Source of the DNA: Nocardia stercoris
GTDB taxonomy: Bacteria > Actinomycetota > Actinomycetes > Mycobacteriales > Mycobacteriaceae
Assembly (NCBI RefSeq): GCF_003696265.1
Contig: NZ_RFFH01000023.1
Span: forward strand, 22,291-86,290
DNA: 64,000 bases
Direction of reading: 5' to 3'
Part shown: positions 49,401 through 56,908 of the stretch, piece after piece
Layout of the letters: each line of letters opens with the position of its first letter
How positions within the stretch are numbered: the stretch's first letter is position 1
Position numbers and translations under genes: made by a program
The notes under the pieces: model-generated
Told to the model about the DNA's origin: nothing
What the model saw: only the letters and a program-made list of their open reading frames with translations
The model's database searches: none

Positions 49401-49462
49401 GCCTCAAAGCTGAGGGGACGAACGTCCCGGCCGTACCAGCCCAGGCAGGAGCAACTGGCGAG

Positions 49463-50632
49463 ATGACGCAAGAAGTAGTTGAGCGGGTCGAGGCGTTGCT
49501 GCCCACCCTTCGCGACCGGGCCCAGGAAACCGAGGACCTGCGCAAGCTCCCCGAGCAGACCGTCAAGGACCTGCAGGCCACCGGCTTCTTCAAGCTGGTT
49601 CAGCCCCGCCAGTGGGGCGGCTACGCGTGCGACCCGATCATCTTCTACGACACGGTCCGCAAGATCGCGAGCGCCTGCGGTTCCACCGGTTGGTGTGCCG
49701 GCATCCTCGGCATCCACAACTGGCACCTGGCCCTGTTCGACCAGCGCGCACAGGAAGAGGTCTGGGGCGAGGACACCGACGTCCGGATCTCGTCCTCCTA
49801 CGCCCCGATGGGCGCCGGTGTGGTGAGCGAGGACGGCGACGGCTACATCGTCAACGGCTCGTGGGCCTGGTCCTCCGGCTCCGACCACGCCGACTGGGTG
49901 TTCGTCGGTGGCCCGGTCATCAAGAACGGCAAGCCGGTCGACTTCGGCTCCTTCCTGATCCCGCGCAGCGAGTACACCGTCAACGACGTGTGGCACGTGG
50001 TCGGCCTCAAGGGCACCGGCTCCAACACCGTCGTGGTCAAGGACGTGTTCGTCCCGCGGCACCGCTTCCTGAGCATGAAGACCATGAGCGACCTGGCGTC
50101 GCCGGGCCTGGAGCAGAACACCGACCCGCTGTACAAGATGCCGTGGGGCACCATCCACCCCGCCGTCATCACCACCCCGATCATCGGCATGGGCTACGGC
50201 GCGTACGAGGCCCACGTCGAGCACCAGGGCAAGCGCGTGCGCGCGGCGTTCTTCGGTGAGAAGGCCAAGGACGACCCGTTCGGCAAGGTCCGGATCGCCG
50301 AGGCCGCCAGCGACATCGACGCCGCCTGGCGTCAGCTGTCGGGCAACATCAACGAGGAGTACGCGTACCTGCTGGCCGGCAAGGAGGTCCCCTTCGACCT
50401 CCGCGTCGCGGCACGCCGCGACCAGGTGCGGGCCACCGGCCGCATCATCGCCTCCATCGACCGGCTGTTCGAGGCCTCCGGCGCCACCGCGCTCGCGGAA
50501 GGCACTCCGCTGCAGCGCTTCTGGCGTGACGCGCACGCCGGCCGGGTGCACGCCTCGCAGGACCCGGAGCGCGCCTACCAGATGTACGGCACCCACGCGT
50601 TCGGCCTGCCGATCGCGGACACGATGGTGTAA
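49463..50632 (+). CDS. hsaA: HsaA, oxygenase of 3-HSA hydroxylase
   Basis: The 389-residue flavin-dependent group D monooxygenase has an acyl-CoA dehydrogenase fold: GFFKLVQPRQWGGYACDP (about 41-58), ACGSTGWCAGILGIHNWHL (about 71-89) and a C-terminal AHAGRVHASQDPERAYQMYG. It matches Rv3570c HsaA, which hydroxylates 3-HSA to the catechol 3,4-DHSA with reduced flavin from HsaB. ATG 49463 starts the hsaA-hsaD-hsaC-hsaB operon, which has two-base gaps throughout, and is under a KstR-type box. Confidence 0.94.
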   Translation: MTQEVVERVEALLPTLRDRAQETEDLRKLPEQTVKDLQATGFFKLVQPRQWGGYACDPIIFYDTVRKIASACGSTGWCAGILGIHNWHLALFDQRAQEEVWGEDTDVRISSSYAPMGAGVVSEDGDGYIVNGSWAWSSGSDHADWVFVGGPVIKNGKPVDFGSFLIPRSEYTVNDVWHVVGLKGTGSNTVVVKDVFVPRHRFLSMKTMSDLASPGLEQNTDPLYKMPWGTIHPAVITTPIIGMGYGAYEAHVEHQGKRVRAAFFGEKAKDDPFGKVRIAEAASDIDAAWRQLSGNINEEYAYLLAGKEVPFDLRVAARRDQVRATGRIIASIDRLFEASGATALAEGTPLQRFWRDAHAGRVHASQDPERAYQMYGTHAFGLPIADTMV

Positions 50633-50634
50633 CC

Positions 50635-51513
50635 ATGACCGCAGTGGGAGAGATCACCTACGAATCCACCTCGCGCTACGCGCAGGTGCGACCGGACCTG
50701 AAGCTGCACTACCACGAGGCCGGCGTCGGCAACGGTCCCACCATCGTGCTGTTGCACGGCGGTGGGCCGGGCGCCAGCTCGTGGTCCAACTTCGCCAAGA
50801 ACATTCCGGTGCTGGCCAACGACTTCCACGTCCTGGCCGTGGACCAGCCCGGGTTCGGCAAGTCGGACAAGCCGACCGAGCATCCGCAGTACTTCGTGCA
50901 CTCGTCCTCGGCACTGAAAGACCTGCTCGACACCCTCGGCATCACCGAACGTGTTCACCTGCTGGGCAATTCGCTCGGCGGCGGCACCGCCACCCGGTTC
51001 GCGCTGGACTTCCCGGACCGCGCCGGCAAGCTGGTGCTGATGGGCCCCGGCGGCCTGAGCACCAACCTGTTCGCGCCGGACCCGACCGAGGGCGTGAAAC
51101 TGCTGTCCAAGTTCAACTTCGAACCCACGAAGGAGAACCTGGAGGCGTTCCTGCGGATCATGGTCTTCGACCAGAAGCTGATCACACCGGAACTCGTCGA
51201 GGAGCGTTTCGCCTCGGCGAGCGAGCCGGAGTCGCTGGCGGCCACCCGCGCGATGGGTAAGTCCTTCGCGGGCGCGGACTTCGCCAAGGGCATGATCTGG
51301 CGCGACGCGTTCAAGCTGCGCCAGCCGGTCCTGATGATCTGGGGCCGGGAGGACCGGGTGAACCCGATCGACGGCGCGCTCGTGGCATTGAAGATGATTC
51401 CCCGGGTGCAGCTGCACGTGTTCGGCGGTTGCGGCCACTGGGCCCAGCTCGAGAAGTTCGACGAGTTCAACCGGCTGGCGACCGACTTCCTACTCGGCGT
51501 CAAGGAGAAGTGA
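50635..51513 (+). CDS. hsaD: HsaD, meta-cleavage product hydrolase (4,9-DSHA)
   Basis: The 292-residue alpha/beta-hydrolase of the C-C bond type has HGGGPGASSWSNF (oxyanion, about 41-53), nucleophile Ser113 in LLGNSLGGGTAT, the acid in IWGREDRVNP and His in GGCGHWAQLEK. It matches Rv3569c HsaD, which cleaves 4,9-DSHA to DOHNAA (HIP precursor) and 2-hydroxyhexa-2,4-dienoate. It lies two bases after the hsaA stop. Confidence 0.94.
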   Translation: MTAVGEITYESTSRYAQVRPDLKLHYHEAGVGNGPTIVLLHGGGPGASSWSNFAKNIPVLANDFHVLAVDQPGFGKSDKPTEHPQYFVHSSSALKDLLDTLGITERVHLLGNSLGGGTATRFALDFPDRAGKLVLMGPGGLSTNLFAPDPTEGVKLLSKFNFEPTKENLEAFLRIMVFDQKLITPELVEERFASASEPESLAATRAMGKSFAGADFAKGMIWRDAFKLRQPVLMIWGREDRVNPIDGALVALKMIPRVQLHVFGGCGHWAQLEKFDEFNRLATDFLLGVKEK

Positions 51514-51515
51514 GC

Positions 51516-52415
51516 ATGAGTATCAAGGCGCTCGGCTACATGCGCATCCAGGCCACCGACATGGCGGCCTGGCGCGAGTACGGGCTCAAGGTGCTGGGCA
51601 TGATGGAGGGCAACGGCGCCAACCCTGACGCCCTCTACCTGCGGATGGACGACTTCGCCGCCCGCCTGGTGATCGTGCCCGGCGACTCGGACCGGCTGCT
51701 GGTCTCGGGCTGGGAGGTCACCGACGCTCCCGGCCTGCAGGAGCTGCGCGACACCCTCACCAAGGCCGGCGTGGACTTCGTGGAGGGCACCAAGGAGGAG
51801 CTCGCCGAGCGGCGCGTCGAGGGCATGATCCGCTTCGACGACCCGTCCGGCAACACCCTCGAGGCGTTCTACGGTGCCCAGTACCTGGGCCGCCGGTTCG
51901 TCAGCCCCTACGGCCACAAGTTCGTGACCGCGGAGCAGGGTCTGGGCCACGTGGTGCTGACCTGCACCGACGACGCGGCCGCGCAGGCGTTCTACCAGGA
52001 CGTCCTGGGCTTCCGCCTGCGTGACTCGATGCGGCTGCCCCCGCAGCTGGTGGGTCGCCCGGCCGACGGCGACCCCGCCTGGCTGCGCTTCTACGGCTGC
52101 AACCCGCGCCACCACGCGCTGGCGTTCCTGCCGCTGCCCAACCCGACCGGGATCGTGCACCTCATGGTCGAGGTGGAGAACTCCGACGATGTCGGCCTCT
52201 GCCTGGACCGCGCGAACCGCAAGAAGGTCAAGATGTCGGCGACCCTGGGCCGCCACATCAACGACAAGATGCTGTCGTTCTACATGAAGACGCCCGGCGG
52301 TTTCGACATCGAATTCGGTTGCGAGGGACTGGAAGTCGAGGACCACAGCTGGATCGCCCGCGAGTCCACGGCGGTCAGCCTGTGGGGCCACGACTTCTCG
52401 GTGGGGATGCGGTAG
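51516..52415 (+). CDS. hsaC: HsaC, iron-dependent extradiol dioxygenase
   Basis: The 299-residue two-domain type I extradiol dioxygenase has metal ligands His145 (QGLGHVVLTC), His215 (GIVHLMVEVEN) and Glu266 (GGFDIEFGCE), the positions known for mycobacterial HsaC (Rv3568c). It meta-cleaves 3,4-DHSA. ATG 51516 with AAGGAGAAG upstream; it follows hsaD by two bases. Confidence 0.95.
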   Translation: MSIKALGYMRIQATDMAAWREYGLKVLGMMEGNGANPDALYLRMDDFAARLVIVPGDSDRLLVSGWEVTDAPGLQELRDTLTKAGVDFVEGTKEELAERRVEGMIRFDDPSGNTLEAFYGAQYLGRRFVSPYGHKFVTAEQGLGHVVLTCTDDAAAQAFYQDVLGFRLRDSMRLPPQLVGRPADGDPAWLRFYGCNPRHHALAFLPLPNPTGIVHLMVEVENSDDVGLCLDRANRKKVKMSATLGRHINDKMLSFYMKTPGGFDIEFGCEGLEVEDHSWIARESTAVSLWGHDFSVGMR

Positions 52416-52417
52416 CG

Positions 52418-53023
52418 ATGACCGAGACGGCCAGCGAGGTGCAGGGCGACGGGCTGCCCGCGATCGATCCGCGGCAGTTCCGCAACGTCGTCGGGCAGTT
52501 CTGCACGGGCATCACCGTCATCACCACCTTCGACGGCGAGGGCGAGGCGAAGACTCCGATCGGCTTCGCCTGCCAGTCCTTCTCGTCGCTGTCGCTGAAC
52601 CCGCCGCTGGTGCTGTTCTGCCCGACCAAGGAGTCCCGCTCCTGGGCGGCGATCGAGCGCAACGGCAGCTTCGCGGTGAACATGCTCGCCGAGGAGCAGC
52701 AGCCGGTGTGCGCCCGCTTCGGCTCCCGCGAACCCGACAAGTTCGCCGGAGTCGACTGGCACACTTCGGAATTGGATCTCCCGGTGCTGGACGGCTCGCT
52801 GGCGACCATGCAGTGCACGGTGGACAACGTGCTCGACGGCGGCGACCACTACATCGTCGTCGGCCGGGTCCTGACCCTCTCGGAGACCACCGCCGACGGC
52901 CGGCCGCTGCTGTTCTACCGGGGCCAGTACACGGGCATCGAGCCGGACAAGACCACACCGGCGCCCTGGCGGGCCGACCTGGAGGAATTCCTCAGCTCCG
53001 CTTCGGCCGACACCTGGCTCTAG
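52418..53023 (+). CDS. hsaB: HsaB, flavin reductase of 3-HSA hydroxylase
   Basis: The 201-residue flavin reductase-like protein has VVGQFCTGITVITTFDGEG (about 24-42), FACQSFSSLSLNPPLVLFCP (flavin binding, about 51-70) and HTSELDLPVLDGSLATMQC. It matches Rv3567c HsaB, which supplies reduced FMN/FAD to HsaA. It is the last gene of the operon and is followed by a strong terminator with a U tract. It is slightly longer than the mycobacterial protein at the N-terminus. Confidence 0.93.
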   Translation: MTETASEVQGDGLPAIDPRQFRNVVGQFCTGITVITTFDGEGEAKTPIGFACQSFSSLSLNPPLVLFCPTKESRSWAAIERNGSFAVNMLAEEQQPVCARFGSREPDKFAGVDWHTSELDLPVLDGSLATMQCTVDNVLDGGDHYIVVGRVLTLSETTADGRPLLFYRGQYTGIEPDKTTPAPWRADLEEFLSSASADTWL

Positions 53024-53036
53024 GGTCGAGGCGGTA

Positions 53037-53087
53037 GGGGCCCTCGCATTCGGGACGATCTTCCGAACGCGAGGGCCCCATTTTTAT
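53037..53087 (+). terminator. Intrinsic terminator of the hsaADCB operon
   Basis: GGGGCCCTCGCATTCGG pairs with CCGAACGCGAGGGCCCC (one mismatch) followed by ATTTTTATT, 14 bp after the hsaB stop. The clearest U-tract terminator in the window. Confidence 0.88.
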
Positions 53088-53103
53088 TGCCGCCCAGTAG
53101 GTC

Positions 53104-53895
53104 TCACAGATTCGCGGCACGCCGGCGGAGGATCTCCGCGGTCTCCGCATCGGCGGGCAGGAACGCCTCCAGCCGCAGCTCGGCGAGGGTCACGTCGGTG
53201 GCGGTGGCGACCGACATGAGCGTAGTGATCAGCCGCAGATCGCCGTCGGCGGTGCGCAGCTGGAGCGGAACGGCGAAGCCCAGATAGTCGGAGCCCGGAG
53301 TCGCTTCGGGCAGATAGCTTTCCAGCTCGGCGGCGAAGGCGTCCAGCTTCGGGTCGGGGCTCAGCCGCGCGCGGGCCCGCATGTTCTCGGTGACGTGGCG
53401 CCCCCATTCGGGGAGGTTCAGGACGCGGCGGGCCAGTCCGTCCGGGTGCAGCGCGAGCCGGCGCACGTTCACCGGCGGCCCCAGCAGGTGCGGCGCACAG
53501 TCCTCGAAGAACAGCTCGAACGCCGCGTTGGCCTCGACCAGCACCGCGTCACCGTCGACGATCAGCGCGGGATACGGCATGTGCCCGGCCAGCACGCTGC
53601 GCAATGCGGTCCGGATCGGTTCCAGCTGCGCCGACTCGACCCCGGACTCCCCGAACGCGGGCGCGAAACCGGCCGCCAGCAGCAGTGAATTACGTTCCCG
53701 CAGTGACAGTTCCAGCGACTCGGCCAGCCGCAACACCACCGTCCGGCCGGGCCGGGAACGCCCCTGCTCGAGGTAGCTCACGTAGCGCTGGGTGGTGTCG
53801 GCGCGGATCGCCAGATCCAGCTGGCTGAGCCGGCGGGTCCCCCGCCAGCGGCGCAACTCGGCGGCGAAATGTCCCGGTTCGGCCATGGTTGTCAT
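53104..53895 (-). CDS. XRE-family regulator with MmyB-type ligand-binding domain
   Basis: The 263-residue regulator has an N-terminal HTH (LRRWRGTRRLSQLDLAIRAD, RYVSYLEQGRSRPGR, about 11-50) and a C-terminal MmyB-like PAS-fold domain (YPALIVDGDAVLVEANAAFE, then PVNVRRLALHPDGL). Such proteins usually control a divergent or adjacent oxidoreductase gene. Here the divergent pair is a SnoaL-fold gene and a medium-chain dehydrogenase. The start may be ATG 53895 or ATG 53886; longer frames overlap the divergent promoter. Confidence 0.84.
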   Translation of the reverse strand: MTTMAEPGHFAAELRRWRGTRRLSQLDLAIRADTTQRYVSYLEQGRSRPGRTVVLRLAESLELSLRERNSLLLAAGFAPAFGESGVESAQLEPIRTALRSVLAGHMPYPALIVDGDAVLVEANAAFELFFEDCAPHLLGPPVNVRRLALHPDGLARRVLNLPEWGRHVTENMRARARLSPDPKLDAFAAELESYLPEATPGSDYLGFAVPLQLRTADGDLRLITTLMSVATATDVTLAELRLEAFLPADAETAEILRRRAANL

Positions 53896-53983
53896 AGTCC
53901 TCCCATCCTCGGCTCCGCCCCACCGCTGCGCCATACCCTGCAGGGAATCGCGTGCGGCGCGACGTGACAACAGACTCGACGCC

Positions 53984-54421
53984 ATGAGTTACGAACCCAC
54001 CGACATCGAACTGAAGCACCTGATCGAGAACTGGATCGCCCAGTGGAACGAGCCGGACGCCGCCGAACGGCGCCGGCTGATCGCCGAAGTCTGGACCGAC
54101 GACGGCTACCAGACGATGGTCAACCCGCCGCAGGGCATCCGCGACACGGCGGCCGAGTTCGGTGTCCCGTTCCCCGAGATCGAGATCCGTGGGCACGCAG
54201 CCATGTTCGACCGGGTGACCCGCGCCTATGAGGCATACATCAGCTCCGGCGAGTACCGGTTCGAACAGTCCGGCGAGGTGGCCCGGCAGGCCGGTGCGGC
54301 CGTGGCCCTGACCTGGGTGATGCGGTCGGTGACCGACGGCACGGTGGCCGGCTCCGGCCTGGAAGTCCTCACCTTCGGCGCCGACGGCCGCGTCCGCTCC
54401 GACCACGAGTTCGTGGCATGA
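53984..54421 (+). CDS. SnoaL-like (NTF2-fold) protein
   Basis: The 145-residue protein begins MSYEPTDIELKHLIENWIAQ. It has PDAAERRRLIAEVWTDDGYQ and a C-terminal VLTFGADGRVRSDHEF, the NTF2/SnoaL-like fold found in cyclases, isomerases and simple binding proteins. It is divergent from the XRE/MmyB regulator and overlaps the following dehydrogenase gene by ATGA, so the three form a likely regulatory unit. Function unknown. Confidence 0.82.
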   Translation: MSYEPTDIELKHLIENWIAQWNEPDAAERRRLIAEVWTDDGYQTMVNPPQGIRDTAAEFGVPFPEIEIRGHAAMFDRVTRAYEAYISSGEYRFEQSGEVARQAGAAVALTWVMRSVTDGTVAGSGLEVLTFGADGRVRSDHEFVA

Positions 54422-55530
54422 GTACCGTGAATTCCCAGGTGTACCAACTGGATCCGCTACCAGAACGCGGACGTACGTATACGGGCTCGCACGGCGGTCC
54501 CGAGCCACAGCCCGAACCCGAAGGCGCGGGCACGTCCGCACCGGAGAGCATCGGCGCCCGCTTCGGCCTCCGCCGTGGATCTCGGCGGCTGCCGGTACCC
54601 GGACCGCATCAGGTCCTGGTCCGGGTGCTGGCCACCGCGCTCAACCGGCGGGATCTCATGCTGGCGGACGGCACCTATCCGCTGCCCGCCGAGCCGGGTG
54701 TCGTCCCGTTGGCGGACGGTGTCGGTGAGGTGATCGCGGTGGGCGACAAGGTGACCCGCGTGGCGGTCGGCGACCGGGTGGCCTCCACCTACTTCCTGCA
54801 CTGGGTGGGCGGCCCGCAGCGGATCGCGCAGGTGCGCGAGCAGTTCGGCGCGAACCACGACGGCTGGCTCGCCGAACACATCGTGCTGCACGAGGATTCG
54901 GCCGTCCACGTGCCCGAGCACCTGACCGCGCCCGAGGCGGCCACCCTGACCTGCGCGGGCCTGGTCGCCTGGGCGGCGCTGACCAAGCCGGTTCCGGTGG
55001 CGCCCGGCGAGGTCGTGCTCACCGTCGGCAGCGGTGCGGTGGCCCTGTTCGCCGTGCAGTTCGCCCGGCTGCACGACGCCCGGGTGATCGCGGTGACCTC
55101 CGGCCCCGAGAAGGCCGCGCGGCTGCGGGAACTGGGTGCCGACGAGACGATCGACCGGACCCTCGTCCCCGACTGGGAGGAGGCGGTGCTGAAGCTCACC
55201 GACGGTGACGGCGCCGACCACATCGTCGACTGCGTCGGCATGCTCACGCTGCCGCGATCGGTGGCGGCAGGCGCCTACAACGCCCGGATCACACAGATCG
55301 GCGCGTTCCCGGGCGGCACCCCCACCCGGAATCCGTTCGACGGGAAGTACCTGTCGATCCGCCGGATCGCGGTCGGCAGCCGTACCGACTACGAGGCCAT
55401 GAACCGGGCGGTCACCGCGCACCGCATCCGCCCGGTCGTCGACCGGATCTTCCCGTTCGACGCGGCCCCGGACGCGTTCGCCTACTACCGGGACGGCGGC
55501 CCGTTCGGAAAGGTGGTGATCGAGCTGTAG
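54418..55530 (+). CDS. Zinc-independent medium-chain quinone oxidoreductase-like dehydrogenase
   Basis: The 370-residue MDR-superfamily protein has a GroES-like domain (VLVRVLATALNRRDLMLADG, LADGVGEVIAVGDKVTRVAV). The Rossmann domain shows VVLTVGSGAVALFAVQFARL (about 200-219) and LRELGADETIDRT. The structural zinc cysteine set is absent. The N-terminus carries a Pro/Glu-rich extension of about 60 residues, unusual for the family; the true start could be later. Its ATG overlaps the SnoaL stop. Substrate unknown. Confidence 0.8.
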   Translation: MSTVNSQVYQLDPLPERGRTYTGSHGGPEPQPEPEGAGTSAPESIGARFGLRRGSRRLPVPGPHQVLVRVLATALNRRDLMLADGTYPLPAEPGVVPLADGVGEVIAVGDKVTRVAVGDRVASTYFLHWVGGPQRIAQVREQFGANHDGWLAEHIVLHEDSAVHVPEHLTAPEAATLTCAGLVAWAALTKPVPVAPGEVVLTVGSGAVALFAVQFARLHDARVIAVTSGPEKAARLRELGADETIDRTLVPDWEEAVLKLTDGDGADHIVDCVGMLTLPRSVAAGAYNARITQIGAFPGGTPTRNPFDGKYLSIRRIAVGSRTDYEAMNRAVTAHRIRPVVDRIFPFDAAPDAFAYYRDGGPFGKVVIEL

Positions 55531-55554
55531 GAACAACCGCCGGAAAAGAAATGG

Positions 55555-55575
55555 ACCGCGCCGTCGGGGCGCGGT
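55555..55575 (+). terminator. Hairpin between the dehydrogenase and the leader ORF
   Basis: ACCGCGCC and GGCGCGGT form an 8-bp stem with loop GTCGG, 24 bp after the dehydrogenase stop. It may end that transcript or belong to the leader of the following unit. Confidence 0.45.
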
Positions 55576-55617
55576 ACCGTGTCGTCACCGTGACCACACC
55601 TGAGGAGGTGAGAACCC

Positions 55618-55677
55618 ATGACCACACGATCGATCTGGGATCTCCCGCTCGTTGTCACGGGTGGACACACGCCATAG
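55618..55677 (+). CDS. 19-residue leader peptide upstream of the GNAT/IF-1 unit
   Basis: MTTRSIWDLPLVVTGGHTP is encoded with an excellent AGGAGG ribosome-binding site at ideal spacing (55603-55608), far better than those of most genes here. It ends 50 bp before the GNAT gene. The region between can form GC-rich structures, so ribosome stalling on this leader could control the GNAT-IF-1 genes. No homologue recognised; I treat it as a probable translated leader. Confidence 0.55.
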   Translation: MTTRSIWDLPLVVTGGHTP

Positions 55678-55727
55678 GTGTCGCCGGGAGGGCCTGAGAT
55701 CCAAGGCATCCCGAAAAGGTGACAGCT

Positions 55728-56588
55728 ATGCACACTTCACTTCCCCCTGAACACAACGGCGTTTCGACCGCAGTGGTCGAACGTCTCTCCCGATTCCAGT
55801 GGCAGGCAACAGATCGCCGGATGGCGGTGGGCTGCGGCGACGTCGCCCACCGCCGCGACGGCCGCCGCTTCGTCAGCATCGACGCCTGGCACGACTCGGT
55901 CTTCGACCAGCTCGCCGCCGCCATGGCGGCCGGACTACCGCGACCGCTGCACACCCTCGTCGACGAGGCGGACTCCGCGCTCGTATCCCGCTGGGAGCGA
56001 GCCGGTTTCACCGTCCGCCAGCGAATCCGGGAGTATCTCGTTCCCACCGATCCGCAGGCTCAGGTCTTACCCGGCACCGAATCAGCCGCCGGACGGACCG
56101 CGGCCCCCGAGGCCGGACCGACCGCTGTCCTGGCCGCCGGAACGGCCGTCCCGCAACGCATCACGATCGTCTCCGGTGCCGAAGTCGACGCCGATGACGT
56201 GTATGCCCTGGACCAGGCGATCCGGGCCGAAGTCGATGCCGCGGGCGGCCCACCGCTGCCGGTCATGCCGGAATACCGTTCCGACAGCGACGACATCTTC
56301 GACTCGGCCCAGTACACCGTGGCAGTCGCCGACGACCGCCTCGTGGGCCTGGTCCGGGTCCCGCCGGTGATCCGGATGCCCCGAATCGCCCTGGTCGCCG
56401 TCCTGACCGAACATCGCCGCCGCGGTATCGCGCGGGCCCTGCTGGCCCACGCGTTGCGCGACCTGCGCGACCACGGAGTCGGGCAGGCCGTCGCGGACGT
56501 CGACGACACCGACGCCGCGGCGGCCGCCCTGTTCGACTCGGTCGGCGGGCGGGTGCGGGGCACCGTCGTGGAACTGGTGCTGGCATGA
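55728..56588 (+). CDS. Two-domain GNAT acetyltransferase coupled to an IF-1 paralogue
   Basis: The 286-residue protein has a reduced N-terminal GNAT-like half (VVERLSRFQWQATDRRMAVG to WERAGFTVRQRIREYLVPTD). A linker rich in Ala/Pro follows (about 115-140), then a complete C-terminal GNAT domain with LVAVLTEHRRRGIARALLAH (acetyl-CoA motif) and VADVDDTDAAAAALFDSVGG. ATG 55728 has AAAAGG upstream. The stop overlaps the infA-like start (ATGA). Acetyltransferases of this kind can modify antibiotics or ribosome components; with a leader peptide and an initiation factor behind it, a translation-stress role is inferred. Confidence 0.78.
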   Translation: MHTSLPPEHNGVSTAVVERLSRFQWQATDRRMAVGCGDVAHRRDGRRFVSIDAWHDSVFDQLAAAMAAGLPRPLHTLVDEADSALVSRWERAGFTVRQRIREYLVPTDPQAQVLPGTESAAGRTAAPEAGPTAVLAAGTAVPQRITIVSGAEVDADDVYALDQAIRAEVDAAGGPPLPVMPEYRSDSDDIFDSAQYTVAVADDRLVGLVRVPPVIRMPRIALVAVLTEHRRRGIARALLAHALRDLRDHGVGQAVADVDDTDAAAAALFDSVGGRVRGTVVELVLA

Positions 56589-56833
56589 CCGATACCGCAC
56601 GCACCGGCCCGTCCAAGAAGAGCAAGGGCATCGAAACCGAGGGCCGAGTGGTGGAATGCCTCCGCGACGCCACCTTCGTCGTGGAACTGGCCAACGGCCA
56701 CCGGGTCCTGGCCCGGATCAGCGGCAAGATCCGGAAGAACTTCATCAAGATCTATCTGGCGGACCGGGTCCTGGTGGAGATCAGCCCGTACGACCTGAAC
56801 CGCGGCCGAATCCTGTTCCGCTACCGGACGTGA
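56585..56833 (+). CDS. Translation initiation factor IF-1 paralogue
   Basis: The 82-residue S1-type OB-fold protein has VEGRV-like start (IETEGRVVECLRDATFVVEL), NGHRVLARISGKIRKNFIKI and the C-terminal VEISPYDLNRGRILFRYR, all IF-1 signatures. It differs from the canonical actinobacterial IF-1 at many positions and has a 14-residue Lys/Ser/Thr-rich N-terminal extension. The housekeeping infA normally lies beside rpmJ and ribosomal protein genes, which are absent here, so this is an extra copy, coupled to the GNAT gene by ATGA. Confidence 0.85.
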   Translation: MTDTARTGPSKKSKGIETEGRVVECLRDATFVVELANGHRVLARISGKIRKNFIKIYLADRVLVEISPYDLNRGRILFRYRT

Positions 56834-56839
56834 CGCGCC

Positions 56840-56879
56840 CCGGGCCGGTCCGGTGACCTCGGTCGTCGGACCGGCCCGG
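56840..56879 (+). terminator. Hairpin terminator after the IF-1 paralogue
   Basis: CCGGGCCGGTCCG and CGGACCGGCCCGG form a perfect 13-bp stem, six bases after the stop. It probably also terminates the convergent SGNH hydrolase gene. Confidence 0.65.
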
Positions 56880-56908
56880 CTATCCGAATCGCTCCCGCGC
56901 GCCACGGC

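Noticed and set aside
47987..49462. Extension of the hsaA frame over kshA
   Set aside because: Antisense to kshA; HsaA family length and the KstR-type boxes place the start at 49463.
49262..50596. Extension of the kshA frame over hsaA
   Set aside because: Antisense to hsaA; KshA family starts at MAEARAKV with a strong ribosome-binding site at 49261.
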